A DNA stretch of 64,000 nucleotides, taken from the NCBI GenBank assembly GCA_001298575.1, contig LJCV01000044.1:62001-126000 (forward strand), in the 5' to 3' direction. A model generated the notes under the pieces. It did no database searches. It saw nothing but the letters and a program-made list of their open reading frames with translations, and had not been told where the DNA came from. The stretch is from Actinobacteria bacterium OK074 (lineage in GTDB: Bacteria; Actinomycetota; Actinomycetes; Streptomycetales; Streptomycetaceae). This document shows, in pieces, positions 28,292-36,546 of the stretch. The position numbers were made by a program, and so were the translations under genes. How positions within the stretch are numbered: the stretch's first letter is position 1; each line of letters begins with the position of its first letter.

Positions 28292-29071
28292 TCAGGGGGT
28301 GCCGGTGCCGTCGTCCCGCGTGGCCACGATCAGCCGGGCGCGCGGGCTGCCGTCCGGGCGGCGGCCGAAGTCGTCCAGGGCGTACAGCCGTACGGTGAAC
28401 CCGGCGCGCGCCAGCTCCCGTTGGAGGTCGCCGAAGCGGAACGCCCGGTAGTACATGACGAACGGTGGCCGCCACACCGCGTTGCGGATCCGCATCGCGG
28501 TGTCGAAGCCCTGGAGCGCCCAGGACCACGGCGAGGCCGGCCCGGGCGGTGCCCCGACCGGCAGCGCGAACCGGCCGCCGGGCTTGAGCACGGCGTGGAC
28601 CTGGGCGAAGAGGCCGGGGAGTTCGTCCGGCAGGAAGTGCCCGATGGCGCCGAAGCTGGCGACGAGGTCGAACACCGGCCCGAAGGGCAGCGCACGGGCG
28701 TCGCCCCGCACCCACGAGAGCACGGACGCGCCGCCGTCCGACGCCTGCTCCTGCTCCCGCTCCCGCTCCCGCTCCCGCTCCCGCTCCCGGCCGATCTTCA
28801 GCATCCCCGCGCTGAAGTCGACCCCGGTGACGCCCTCCCGGCACACCCCGCGCAGCACCTCCATCCCGGCGCCGGTGCCGCAGCACAGGTCGAGGCCGCG
28901 CTCGAACGGGCCCAGCTCACGGAGGGTGTGCCCGACCGCGTCCAGGACCGTGTCCGGCGTACGGAAGGGCGTGTGGTCGAACTTGGGCGCGAGGAGGTCG
29001 TAGCCGTGCTCGACGGACGACATCGCCTGTACGGCCAGTTCGCGGAGGGTGGGACCGTGCGGGGAGAACAT
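28292..29071 (-). CDS. Class I SAM-dependent methyltransferase with an Arg-Glu repeat insert
   Basis: A 259-residue methyltransferase. The SAM motif is LDLCCGTGAGMEVL, followed by VTGVDFSAGMLKIG. Later motifs are DLVASFGAIGHFLP and VLKPGGRFALPVG. Directly after motif II a run of alternating Arg-Glu residues (about 14 residues, then EQEQ) interrupts the fold; it comes from a 6-bp DNA repeat. The acceptor is unknown. The ATG at 29071 gives a natural N-terminus (MFSPHGPTLREL). The neighbouring GH13 gene is divergent. Confidence 0.82.
   Translation of the reverse strand: MFSPHGPTLRELAVQAMSSVEHGYDLLAPKFDHTPFRTPDTVLDAVGHTLRELGPFERGLDLCCGTGAGMEVLRGVCREGVTGVDFSAGMLKIGREREREREREREQEQASDGGASVLSWVRGDARALPFGPVFDLVASFGAIGHFLPDELPGLFAQVHAVLKPGGRFALPVGAPPGPASPWSWALQGFDTAMRIRNAVWRPPFVMYYRAFRFGDLQRELARAGFTVRLYALDDFGRRPDGSPRARLIVATRDDGTGTP
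28747..28788. repeat. Hexanucleotide microsatellite inside the methyltransferase gene
   Basis: Six perfect GCTCCC units (28753-28788) preceded by one variant GCTCCT. In the minus-strand reading frame they encode alternating Arg-Glu. As six is a multiple of three, unit gain or loss lengthens or shortens the insert without frameshift. Confidence 0.9.
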
Positions 29072-29197
29072 TCCGCCGAGCTTAGGGGTCGGGCGGGCGG
29101 TACGGGGGCGCACGGCGCGAGTCGACGGCGCGCCCGTGGGGGTCGTCTTCCGGGCAACGGCGGCGTACGGCGGTGCGGCTCGCCTAGGGTCGGCGGC

Positions 29198-30781
29198 ATG
29201 ACCTCGTTCCGCCCCGCCCCCGCATGGCTGGCCGACGCCGTCTTCTACCAGATCTACCCGCAGTCGTTCGCCGACTCCGACGGCGACGGCATCGGTGATG
29301 TCAACGGGATCGCCGAGCGCCTGGACCATCTCGCGTGGCTCGGCGTGAACACCGTGTGGCTCAACCCCTGTTTCGTCTCGCCGTTCGGGGACGCCGGGTA
29401 CGACGTCGCCGACTACCTTGCCGTGGCGCCGCGTTACGGCACCGCGGACGACCTGGCGCGGCTGGTGGACGCGGCGGGCCGGCGCGGTATCCGGGTCCTG
29501 CTCGACCTGGTCGCCGGGCACACCTCCGACGCGCACCCCTGGTTCCGGGCAGCGGCCGACGACCCCGACGACCACCGCTACATCTGGACCGCCGAGGGCC
29601 GCCCGGAGGGCTTCGTGGCCTCTCCGGGCGCCCGCCCCGGCTCGTACCTGCCGAACTTCTTCGCCTTCCAGCCCGCGCTCAACTTCGGCTACGCGCGCGG
29701 GAATCCGGCCGAGCCGTGGCGGCAGCCGGTGGACGCGGAGGGCCCGCGCGCCAACCGCGAGGCGCTGCGCACGGTCATGGACCACCGGCTGCGGCTCGGC
29801 CTCGCCGGTTTCCGCGTCGACATGGCGGCCTCCCTGGTCAAGGACGACCCCGGCAAGGCCGAAACGGCGGGAATCTGGACGGAGTTGCGCCACTGGCTGG
29901 ACGCGGCGCACCCGGACGCGGTGCTGCTGTCGGAGTGGGGCGACCCGGAGGTGTCCGTGCCCGCGGGCTTCCACGCGGACTTCTTCCTGCACTTCGGCGG
30001 CGCGGCCAACGGCCTTGCCCTGCGCTCCCTTTGGAGCAACGGCACGGGCACGGTCGACGCGGCCTGGCCCCCGCAGGACTGCTACTTCGACGCGGCCGGC
30101 CGAGGCTCGGCACAGACCTTCGTGGACGCCTACGCCAAGGCGTCAACAACCCTGGCCGGCAACGGCTTCGTCTCCCTCCCGACCGCCAACCACGACTTCT
30201 CCAGGCTGCGTTGCGGCCCCCGCACGGCCGAACAGCTCCCGCCCGCCTTCGCGTTCCAGCTGACCTGGCCGACGTTGCCCGCGATCTACTACGGCGACGA
30301 GATCGGCATGCGTTACGTCCCGGACCTGCCCGACAAGGAGGGCAGCGTCCTGGGCCCCCGCTTCAACCGGGCGGGCTCGCGCACCCCGATGCAGTGGGAC
30401 GACGGCCCGAACGCGGGCTTCTCCACGGCCCCCGAGGACCGCATCTACCTCCCCCTGGACCCGTCCCCCGACCGCCCGACGGTGGCGGCCCAACGCGCCG
30501 ACGGCACCTCCCTGTTGCACCTCGTCCACCGCCTGATCGCGCTGCGCGGGGCGACCCCGGAACTCGGCTCGCACGGCTCGCTGGAGGTGCTGCACACCGG
30601 CTACCCGTTCGTGTACGTGCGGGGCGGCCGGTACCTCGTCGTCGTCAACCCGCGCCGGGAGCGGGCGAGTTACCCGTACGGCGGCACGGGCCGGGCCCTG
30701 GAGACGGCGGGCGCCGAACTGACCGGCGCCCGGGTCGAGGTGCGGGGATTCGGCTACGGAGTCTTCGAACTCGACGGCTGA
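29198..30781 (+). CDS. Glycoside hydrolase family 13 (alpha-glucosidase/trehalose synthase-like)
   Basis: A 527-residue GH13 enzyme without a signal peptide. It begins WLADAVFYQIYPQSFADSD. Catalytic regions are GFRVDMAASL (nucleophile Asp), LLSEWGDP (acid/base Glu) and TANHDF (transition-state Asp). Region I reads DLVAGHTSDAHPWF, with Gly where most GH13 enzymes have Asn before the conserved His. GDGIGDVNGIAERLDHL and a C-terminal beta domain (VVVNPRRERASYPY) complete the fold. It probably acts on short intracellular alpha-glucosides; the exact specificity is open. The start is ATG 29198. Confidence 0.9.
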   Translation: MTSFRPAPAWLADAVFYQIYPQSFADSDGDGIGDVNGIAERLDHLAWLGVNTVWLNPCFVSPFGDAGYDVADYLAVAPRYGTADDLARLVDAAGRRGIRVLLDLVAGHTSDAHPWFRAAADDPDDHRYIWTAEGRPEGFVASPGARPGSYLPNFFAFQPALNFGYARGNPAEPWRQPVDAEGPRANREALRTVMDHRLRLGLAGFRVDMAASLVKDDPGKAETAGIWTELRHWLDAAHPDAVLLSEWGDPEVSVPAGFHADFFLHFGGAANGLALRSLWSNGTGTVDAAWPPQDCYFDAAGRGSAQTFVDAYAKASTTLAGNGFVSLPTANHDFSRLRCGPRTAEQLPPAFAFQLTWPTLPAIYYGDEIGMRYVPDLPDKEGSVLGPRFNRAGSRTPMQWDDGPNAGFSTAPEDRIYLPLDPSPDRPTVAAQRADGTSLLHLVHRLIALRGATPELGSHGSLEVLHTGYPFVYVRGGRYLVVVNPRRERASYPYGGTGRALETAGAELTGARVEVRGFGYGVFELDG

Positions 30782-30812
30782 GCACCGCGCAGGCGCGACG
30801 AAGGAGAACCTC

Positions 30813-31205
30813 TCAGGGCCTGGAGTCGTAGTCGTGCCGGGCCAGTTCGACCTTGCCGAGGTTGCCGGACGCCCATTCGGCGAGGTGGGCGAAGATCGGG
30901 GCGAGGCTTCGGCCGAGGTCGGTGATCTCGTACTCGACCCGAGGCGGGACCTCCGGGTGGTAGGTGCGCACGACCAGTCCGTCGCGTTCCAACTGCCGCA
31001 GCCGTTGGGTCAGCACCTTCGGCGTGATCGCGGTGATCCGGCGTTCCAGCTCGACGAACCGCTGCTTGCCGTGCGTGTTCAGGCTCCACAGGATCGGCGT
31101 GGTCCACCGGCTGAACACGATGTCCACAACTGGGCCGATCGGACAGGCCAGTTCGGGGTCCGACGAGGCCGACGCGGATGCCGCCCAGGCCGTTTCACCG
31201 ACCAT
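30813..31205 (-). CDS. HxlR-family transcriptional regulator
   Basis: A 130-residue winged-helix protein with the family pattern CPIGPVVDIVFSRWTTPILW, RFVELERRITAITPKVLTQ, LRQLERDGLVVRTYHPEVPP and VEYEITDLGRSL. Unusually for HxlR, only one N-terminal Cys is present (ELACPIG); such cysteines sense electrophiles in some members. It is divergent from an NmrA-like NAD(P)-binding gene, a common pairing in which the regulator responds to redox or electrophilic stress. Confidence 0.9.
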   Translation of the reverse strand: MVGETAWAASASASSDPELACPIGPVVDIVFSRWTTPILWSLNTHGKQRFVELERRITAITPKVLTQRLRQLERDGLVVRTYHPEVPPRVEYEITDLGRSLAPIFAHLAEWASGNLGKVELARHDYDSRP

Positions 31206-31237
31206 GTCCGCCCCCTTTGTGGATAGCCACTTTCCTC

Positions 31238-31254
31238 TAGGTACCTACTATACC
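31238..31254. promoter_or_regulatory. Candidate operator in the HxlR/NmrA divergent gap
   Basis: TAGGTACCTA (31238-31247) is a perfect 10-bp palindrome, and GGTA-N7-TACC (31240-31254) is a wider inverted repeat sharing it. The stretch is AT-rich for this genome and lies 33 bp before the HxlR start and 114 bp before the NmrA-like start. It probably binds the HxlR dimer; this is inference. Confidence 0.45.
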
Positions 31255-31367
31255 GGCGGTGTTAGCTTCGGCCTGTTCACCGGATCACGGCGGAAACCGG
31301 TCCGGACCGAGGCGCTCTCGCCCGCTCGGGCGAGCGCCAACAGGCTGAAACAGCAAGGGAGTTGCTC

Positions 31368-32213
31368 ATGATCGTAGTGACGGGGGCGACCGGCAACGTG
31401 GGCCGTCCGCTCGTAGCGGCACTCGCGGCGACCGGCGCGCGGGTCACCGCGGTGTCCCGGGGAACCTCGCCCGTGGCCGTGCCGGACGGTGTGCGCCACC
31501 GGCAGGCCGACCTGGCCGACCCGGAGAGCCTCCGGCCCCATCTCGACGGCGCCGACGCGCTGTTCCTGCACGACGGCGGGGCCGGTGCCCACCTGCTGAG
31601 CCCCCGGGGCATCGTCGGCGTCGCGAAGGCCGGCGGGGTCGACCGTATCGTCCTGCTGTCCTCCATCGGCGTCGCCACCCGGCCGCGGTCCGCGTCCCAC
31701 GGAGGCACGATGCGGGCCTTCGAGGACGCCGTCCGGCAGTCGGGGCTGGACTGGACGGTGCTGCGGCCCGGTGGCTTCCACTCCAACGCGTACGCCTGGG
31801 CGGAGACGGTCCGTGCGCACCGGACGGTCGCCGCGCCGTTCGGTGACGTCGGCCTGCCGACCGTGGACCCGGGCGACATCGCCGAGGTAGCCGCCGCGGC
31901 CCTGCACGAGGACGGCCACGCCGGACAGGTCTACACGCTGACCGGGCCCGCCCTCATCACACCCCGCCAGGGGGCCGAGGCGCTCGCCGACGCGCTCGGC
32001 GAGCCGGTCCGGTTCGTCGAGCAGACCCGCGAGGAGGCCCGCGCGCGGATGCTGCGGTTCATGCCCGAACCCGTGGTCGACACCACCCTCGACGCCATCG
32101 GCGAGCCCACCCCCGCCGAGCAGCGGATCAGCCCCGACGTCGAGCGGGTCCTGGGCCGGGGGCCGCGCACCTTCGCCGACTGGGTCCGACGCAACGTCGG
32201 CGCCTTCCGGTAG
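31368..32213 (+). CDS. NmrA-like NAD(P)H-binding protein
   Basis: A 281-residue atypical SDR with MIVVTGATGNVGRPLVAALA, a dinucleotide loop followed by HRQADLADPESLRP, and RIVLLSSIGVATRP. The SDR catalytic Tyr-x-x-x-Lys is not evident, so it may act as a redox sensor or quinone reductase-like protein. AAGGGAG six bases upstream selects the ATG at 31368. It is divergent from the HxlR regulator that probably controls it. Confidence 0.87.
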   Translation: MIVVTGATGNVGRPLVAALAATGARVTAVSRGTSPVAVPDGVRHRQADLADPESLRPHLDGADALFLHDGGAGAHLLSPRGIVGVAKAGGVDRIVLLSSIGVATRPRSASHGGTMRAFEDAVRQSGLDWTVLRPGGFHSNAYAWAETVRAHRTVAAPFGDVGLPTVDPGDIAEVAAAALHEDGHAGQVYTLTGPALITPRQGAEALADALGEPVRFVEQTREEARARMLRFMPEPVVDTTLDAIGEPTPAEQRISPDVERVLGRGPRTFADWVRRNVGAFR

Positions 32214-32237
32214 GACGGCGAACCGCCTCACCTGCCC

Positions 32238-33341
32238 TCAGCCCGCCGGAGTGCGCCGCACCACCTTGCCCTGCCCGTCCGCCTCCAGCAGGGCGGTGCC
32301 CCCGGTACCGGTCACGGCGACCCTGATGGTGAGGGCGCCGGTGAGGTCGTCGGCGGTGAGCTGCCAGGTCCGCGGGGAGTCGACGCCGAGCGTGGTCCTG
32401 GCCTCCTCGACCAGCGCGGGGAACCGTTCGTAGGGCAGGGACCGCGCGTCGAACCGCGCGGCCTGCGTGCCGGTGGGGGCGAACACGACCGACAGCAGGC
32501 GTTCCTGTACGACGACGGTGAGCGCCGGGCGCGCGTCCTTCCCCTTGGTGAGCGAGTCGACGGCCCGGCGCAGCTCGCCCTTGTCGAGGAAGGACTGGTC
32601 CGGGCCGAGGGCGACCGTGCCGGACGCCGACGACACGACGGTGGTGGACGACGTGGTGGAGGACGTGGCGGAGACGGAGGGCCGGTCCGAGGCGGACTGC
32701 CGTGCGGTGGCGTCCCCGTCGAACAGGTCGGCGTGGAACGGCAGGATCACACCGGCCGCGCCGAGCAGCAGGCCGAGGAGCACGACGGAGCCGAAGGCAC
32801 AGCCCGCCGAGGGCTCGCGCAGCGTGGCCGGACCGGGCGCCGAGTCCAGGCGGGCCCCGGCCGCCCGCTCCGCCCATTCCGGTGCCGGCCGTTTCACGAT
32901 CCGCACCCGCCACGGCCGGTCCGGCGGGTACTGGACCACCAGGACGCGGCGCGGCCGGTAGTCGGGCAGCTCGACGAGGTTGATGTCCTGCGTGATCGCG
33001 ACGCGGTACGCCGGCGCGTCGTCCGGCGCGACGGTCAGGTCGAACCGCACCGGTACGTCGCTCGATTCACCCCCGACGGCGTGCAGGGTCTCGATCATCG
33101 CGAGTGCTGTGCGGGGTACCACCGCCGCCTCCCGGGCCCGCCGCGGCACACCGGCGAGGAAGAAGAGCAGCCCGTAGACCACGGGCAGGACCCACCCCAT
33201 GACGAACAGCGGCGTGTTCTCGGTGCTGCCGCCGACGGCAAGAGCGGCCGGCGACGCCCCGACCACGCCGCCCGTCAGGAATCCCCGGGCGAGAACGACA
33301 GGGGTGTCGTGCGGGGGCGGCTCGGCCACGGTGATCGTCAT
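32238..33341 (-). CDS. Membrane protein of unknown function
   Basis: A 367-residue protein. Two hydrophobic segments lie near residues 15-40 and 45-65, then a cytoplasmic-looking domain (VPVRFDLTVAPDDAPAYRV, RRVLVVQYPPDRPWRV). A third transmembrane helix (residues ~180-205) leads through a Ser/Thr-rich linker to a C-terminal extracytoplasmic domain (VVVQERLLSVVFAPTG, WQLTADDLTGALTIRV). No enzymatic motif is visible and I do not recognise the family. It converges with the NmrA-like gene. A 14-bp inverted repeat GCAGGT-AG-ACCTGC at 33371-33384, 30 bp before its start, may be an operator. Confidence 0.75.
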   Translation of the reverse strand: MTITVAEPPPHDTPVVLARGFLTGGVVGASPAALAVGGSTENTPLFVMGWVLPVVYGLLFFLAGVPRRAREAAVVPRTALAMIETLHAVGGESSDVPVRFDLTVAPDDAPAYRVAITQDINLVELPDYRPRRVLVVQYPPDRPWRVRIVKRPAPEWAERAAGARLDSAPGPATLREPSAGCAFGSVVLLGLLLGAAGVILPFHADLFDGDATARQSASDRPSVSATSSTTSSTTVVSSASGTVALGPDQSFLDKGELRRAVDSLTKGKDARPALTVVVQERLLSVVFAPTGTQAARFDARSLPYERFPALVEEARTTLGVDSPRTWQLTADDLTGALTIRVAVTGTGGTALLEADGQGKVVRRTPAG

Positions 33342-33453
33342 ACGGGCGATTGTGCCGGGCCCGGGTGACGGCAGGTAGACCTGCGAATGGCCTTCTGAGA
33401 GACCGTATCCGCGCTGGTCAATCGCGGTGCCTCGCCTTCGGTGGCACGGCTGG

Positions 33454-33714
33454 TCACAGCGGCCGTACCACGGCCGGACGCCGAACGACCACGGCGGATC
33501 CGGACCGCCCGGTGAACCCGGCGTCCAGCTCGGCCGGATCGAAGCCGGTGAGCCTGTTCCGGAGCGCGGGATACGGTGAGGCCGGGTGCCGCGTCTGAAG
33601 GGCCACCACGTGCCGCACTCCGTCCAGGACGGTCAACGGCTCCCGCGCCAGCGGCAGCGCGGAGGCGGTGCCCAGGGCCGCACTCCCGGGCACCGCCGTA
33701 AGGGCCCGGGTCAC
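33454..33714 (-). pseudogene. Truncated winged-helix DNA-binding (HTH_42/YcaQ-like) remnant
   Basis: This 86-codon frame starts at a GTG that overlaps the stop of the upstream beta-helix gene as GTGA. The segment LDGVRHVVALQTRHPASPYP, followed by ALRNRLTGFDPAELDA, resembles the N-terminal region of PF06224 proteins (winged-helix/AlkX-YcaQ glycosylase type), which are normally 350-400 residues. Here it stops after GRSGSAVVVRRPAVVRPL. I read it as a 5' fragment of a lost gene that may still be translated through coupling. The family match is by eye. Confidence 0.5.
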
Positions 33715-35612
33715 TCCACGGTGAGCACGATCGCCCCCGTGTAGCTGCCGCCGGGCTCGATCGCCGTGGTCGTGCCGTCGACCGTCGCCGTGAGTGTCCT
33801 GCCGCGCGGTGCGCGCACCTCGGCGTCGGCGGCCAGGACCAGCTTCGTCAGGTACGACGTTCCCGTGGCCGTCCAGGTGGAACCGGCGCCGAGTTCGACG
33901 ATGACGCCGTTGTTCACGGCGGGCTGGACGGTGTTGGTGACGATGCCCAGGTCGTAGAAGTTGGACGAGTCGATCGTCGATGTGCGGTGGCGGGTCGCCG
34001 AGGACGAAATGACGCCCTCCACCGTCGAGTTGGCGAAACCGAGGACCAGGTTCCGGCCCGTGCGCATGCCGTTGTAGAAGTCGCCCTTCAGCGCGATGGA
34101 GGTGAAGGTGGCGGCCGAGTCGGTGGTGTGCGCGGTGGTGACGTCGAAGGTCGTGTCCTTGGCCGGGTCGCCGGTGGGTTCGGTGTACACGCCGGTGTTC
34201 ATCATCTTGCCGTCGACGCTCACCGGGCCCGGGTCGTCCAGTTCGATGACCTGGAGGACGGTGCCGTCGCCCGGGTTGAGGCGGGCGCCCTGGGAGCCGT
34301 CGACGGTGATGGTGGTCTGCTGTCCCTTGTTGAGGAAGGTCGCGCGCCGGGAGTTGACGACCGTCCCGCCGTCGATCTTCAACGTGCCGGTGCCGAAGAA
34401 CATGTAGCCGAAGCGGCCCGAGTTCACGACCGTGCCGCGCTCGGGCACGGCCGCCAACTCGGCCTGGCTGAGCCCCAGTTCCAGCTCGGTGTTGAGCGCG
34501 GCCACCGCCTCGCGGGTGGAGTCGCCGTAGTGGACGGAGGCGGCCGGGCCCGCGCAGATGGTCGCGTAGCTGCCGACGTCGAAGCGCGAGCCGAGGACGC
34601 GGACGGTGGCATCGCCGATGGCGTAGGTGCCGTAGCCGTACTCGCCCGTGTTGCCGACGTGGCTGTTGATCGCCGTGAGCTTCAGCCCGTCGCCCGCCTC
34701 CACCGACAGGGCGCCCCAAGTCTCGGAGAACACGGTGGAGTTGAGGTAGGTGGCCGCGCTGCCCGCGCCGATCAGGTTGGTGGCGCGGACGTTGCCGTCG
34801 AGGCCGAGCATCCAGGGCACCGACTCCATGTACGGGGTCTCCACGGTGGCCTGGTAGCCGGCGGGCAGGGTCCCGTTGCGGGTGCGGACGAAGGAGTCCT
34901 TGACCAGGACGTTGGCCCCGCCGCTGGCGACGATCCCGGTGCGGACGACGCCCTTGTTGCCGATACGGGCGCCGTCCACGACGAGTTGGGTGTCCATGCC
35001 GTCCGCGACGACGGCGGCGCCGTAACCGACGAAGTCGCAACGGCCGTTGCCCGTCAGGGAGATGACGGGGCGTTCGAGCGTGTACGTGCCGCCCGCGACG
35101 AAGACGCCGTCGAAGCACTCGCCCGTCGAGGTGATGGCCACGTTCCGGGCGGCCGTGTCGGTGAGTCTGCCGCCGCGTACGGCGGCCGGCACCGACTTCG
35201 TGCGGTCGACGCCGGCCGCGGTCACGTACAGGGCCTGCCGGAAGGGGAAGGTGAGGGTCTCGTAGGTGACCGGGTTGGTCACGGCCACGGTGAGGACGAC
35301 ATCGCCGCGGTAGGTGCCGGGGGCGATCAGGGTCGCGGTGGCACCCGTGGCGGTCAGCGCCTGGCCGGTCTCCACGCCGTCCACGGTCAGGGTGAGGCTG
35401 TGGCCGTCCGGGGCGACGATCTTCCCGCCGGAGGCGATGGAGAGCGTGCGCAGCCGGGTGGTCGCGGCGAGTTCGTACGTCTGCCCCGTGCCGACCGTGA
35501 GAGACGTGCCGGTCGTCGCGCTCGCGGGGACGGCGGTGACCGCGGGCACGAGCAGCGCCCCGGCCGTCGTGGTTCCGGCGATCAGGACCGAGCGCCGGGT
35601 GATCAACGTCAT
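33711..35612 (-). CDS. Tat-secreted right-handed beta-helix protein (pectate lyase-like)
   Basis: A 633-residue secreted protein. A Tat-type signal (MTLITRRSVLIAGTTTAGAL) is followed by beta-rich repeats (LTLTVDGVETGQALTATGAT) and a long region of short Gly/Asn/Val-rich strands typical of a parallel beta helix (GGTYTLERPVISLTGNG, LVVDGARIGNKGVV, VLVKDSFVRTRNGTL). The C-terminus repeats the N-terminal motif (APRGRTLTATVDG). Catalytic residues cannot be pinpointed. A polysaccharide lyase, hydrolase or adhesin role fits. GAAAGG precedes the ATG at 35612. Confidence 0.82.
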   Translation of the reverse strand: MTLITRRSVLIAGTTTAGALLVPAVTAVPASATTGTSLTVGTGQTYELAATTRLRTLSIASGGKIVAPDGHSLTLTVDGVETGQALTATGATATLIAPGTYRGDVVLTVAVTNPVTYETLTFPFRQALYVTAAGVDRTKSVPAAVRGGRLTDTAARNVAITSTGECFDGVFVAGGTYTLERPVISLTGNGRCDFVGYGAAVVADGMDTQLVVDGARIGNKGVVRTGIVASGGANVLVKDSFVRTRNGTLPAGYQATVETPYMESVPWMLGLDGNVRATNLIGAGSAATYLNSTVFSETWGALSVEAGDGLKLTAINSHVGNTGEYGYGTYAIGDATVRVLGSRFDVGSYATICAGPAASVHYGDSTREAVAALNTELELGLSQAELAAVPERGTVVNSGRFGYMFFGTGTLKIDGGTVVNSRRATFLNKGQQTTITVDGSQGARLNPGDGTVLQVIELDDPGPVSVDGKMMNTGVYTEPTGDPAKDTTFDVTTAHTTDSAATFTSIALKGDFYNGMRTGRNLVLGFANSTVEGVISSSATRHRTSTIDSSNFYDLGIVTNTVQPAVNNGVIVELGAGSTWTATGTSYLTKLVLAADAEVRAPRGRTLTATVDGTTTAIEPGGSYTGAIVLTVE

Positions 35613-35754
35613 GGCGGGCCTTTCGAGTTGGGGATCGTCGTCGCCCACGGGGGACGGCATGCGACGACGGCGGCTCTGGTGCGGTGCGGCGGTGAAGAGC
35701 GTGCGCGGGGCCTGCGGGCGGCCCGAGGGGGGAGGTGCGGACACGTGTGCCCTG

Positions 35755-36546
35755 CTACGCGGGGGCGATCATCCCCGCCGAGAGGTCGATGTCCGCTCCG
35801 CACAGGCCGGGCATGGCGAGCATGGCCAGCAGGGCGCGGGCGACCTCGTCCTCCTCGACGAGCCGGCCGAGCGCGGCGCGGGAGGCGAAGTCCCGTTCGG
35901 CCTCCGCCGCGGTGCAGCCGGTGAGTTCGGCGGTCATCCGGAAGTTGCGGTCCATGCGCGGGCCCCGGACCGGGCCCGGCGAAAGGGAGTTGACGGAGAC
36001 CCCGAGCGGGCCGACCTCCCCGGCCAGGGTCCGGGTCAGCCCGAGCAGCGCCATCTTGGCGGCGGTGTACGGCGTCCGGTTCAGCAGCGGCCGTTTCCCG
36101 CTCACGGAGGCGATGTTGACGATGTCGCCCCGCCCGGCCGCGGTCATCGGCGGCAGGAAGGCCCGGCACATCAGATAGGTGCCGCGGACGTTGACCGCGA
36201 ACACCTCGTCCCATTCCTCGGGCTCGACGTCGGTCAACGGCCTTACCGGGCCCGCGATTCCGGCGTTGTTGACAAGCAACGAGACGTCCTCGTCGGCGAG
36301 TTCGGCGGCCAGGGTGCGCACTGCCGCCGGGTCGGAGACGTCGCAGACCGCGGTGCGCGCGTGGCCGCCCTCCTTGGCCACCCGCAACGCCGCCTCGGTG
36401 AGCGCCCGTTCGGTGCGGCCGACGAGGACGACCCGGGCGCCGGCCGCGGCCAGGGCGAGCGCGAACGCCCGGCCGAGGGGGCCGCCGCCGCCCGTGATCA
36501 GCGCCGTCCGCGCGGCCAGGGCGCCCGTGCCGGGGGCGCCGCTCAC
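35755..36546 (-). CDS. SDR-family oxidoreductase, catabolic cluster left arm
   Basis: A 263-residue classical short-chain dehydrogenase: LITGGGGPLGRAFALALAAAG (cofactor loop), LLVNNAGIAGP, IVNIASVSG with the catalytic Ser, and YTAAKMALLGLTRTLAGEVG with the Tyr-Lys pair. The C-terminal Leu-Cys-Gly-Ala-Asp-Ile-Asp segment resembles 3-oxoacyl-ACP reductase-like dehydrogenases. The GTG start at 36546 overlaps the stop of the HisD-like gene as GTGA. It probably oxidises an alcohol intermediate of the pathway. Confidence 0.88.
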   Translation of the reverse strand: MSGAPGTGALAARTALITGGGGPLGRAFALALAAAGARVVLVGRTERALTEAALRVAKEGGHARTAVCDVSDPAAVRTLAAELADEDVSLLVNNAGIAGPVRPLTDVEPEEWDEVFAVNVRGTYLMCRAFLPPMTAAGRGDIVNIASVSGKRPLLNRTPYTAAKMALLGLTRTLAGEVGPLGVSVNSLSPGPVRGPRMDRNFRMTAELTGCTAAEAERDFASRAALGRLVEEDEVARALLAMLAMPGLCGADIDLSAGMIAPA

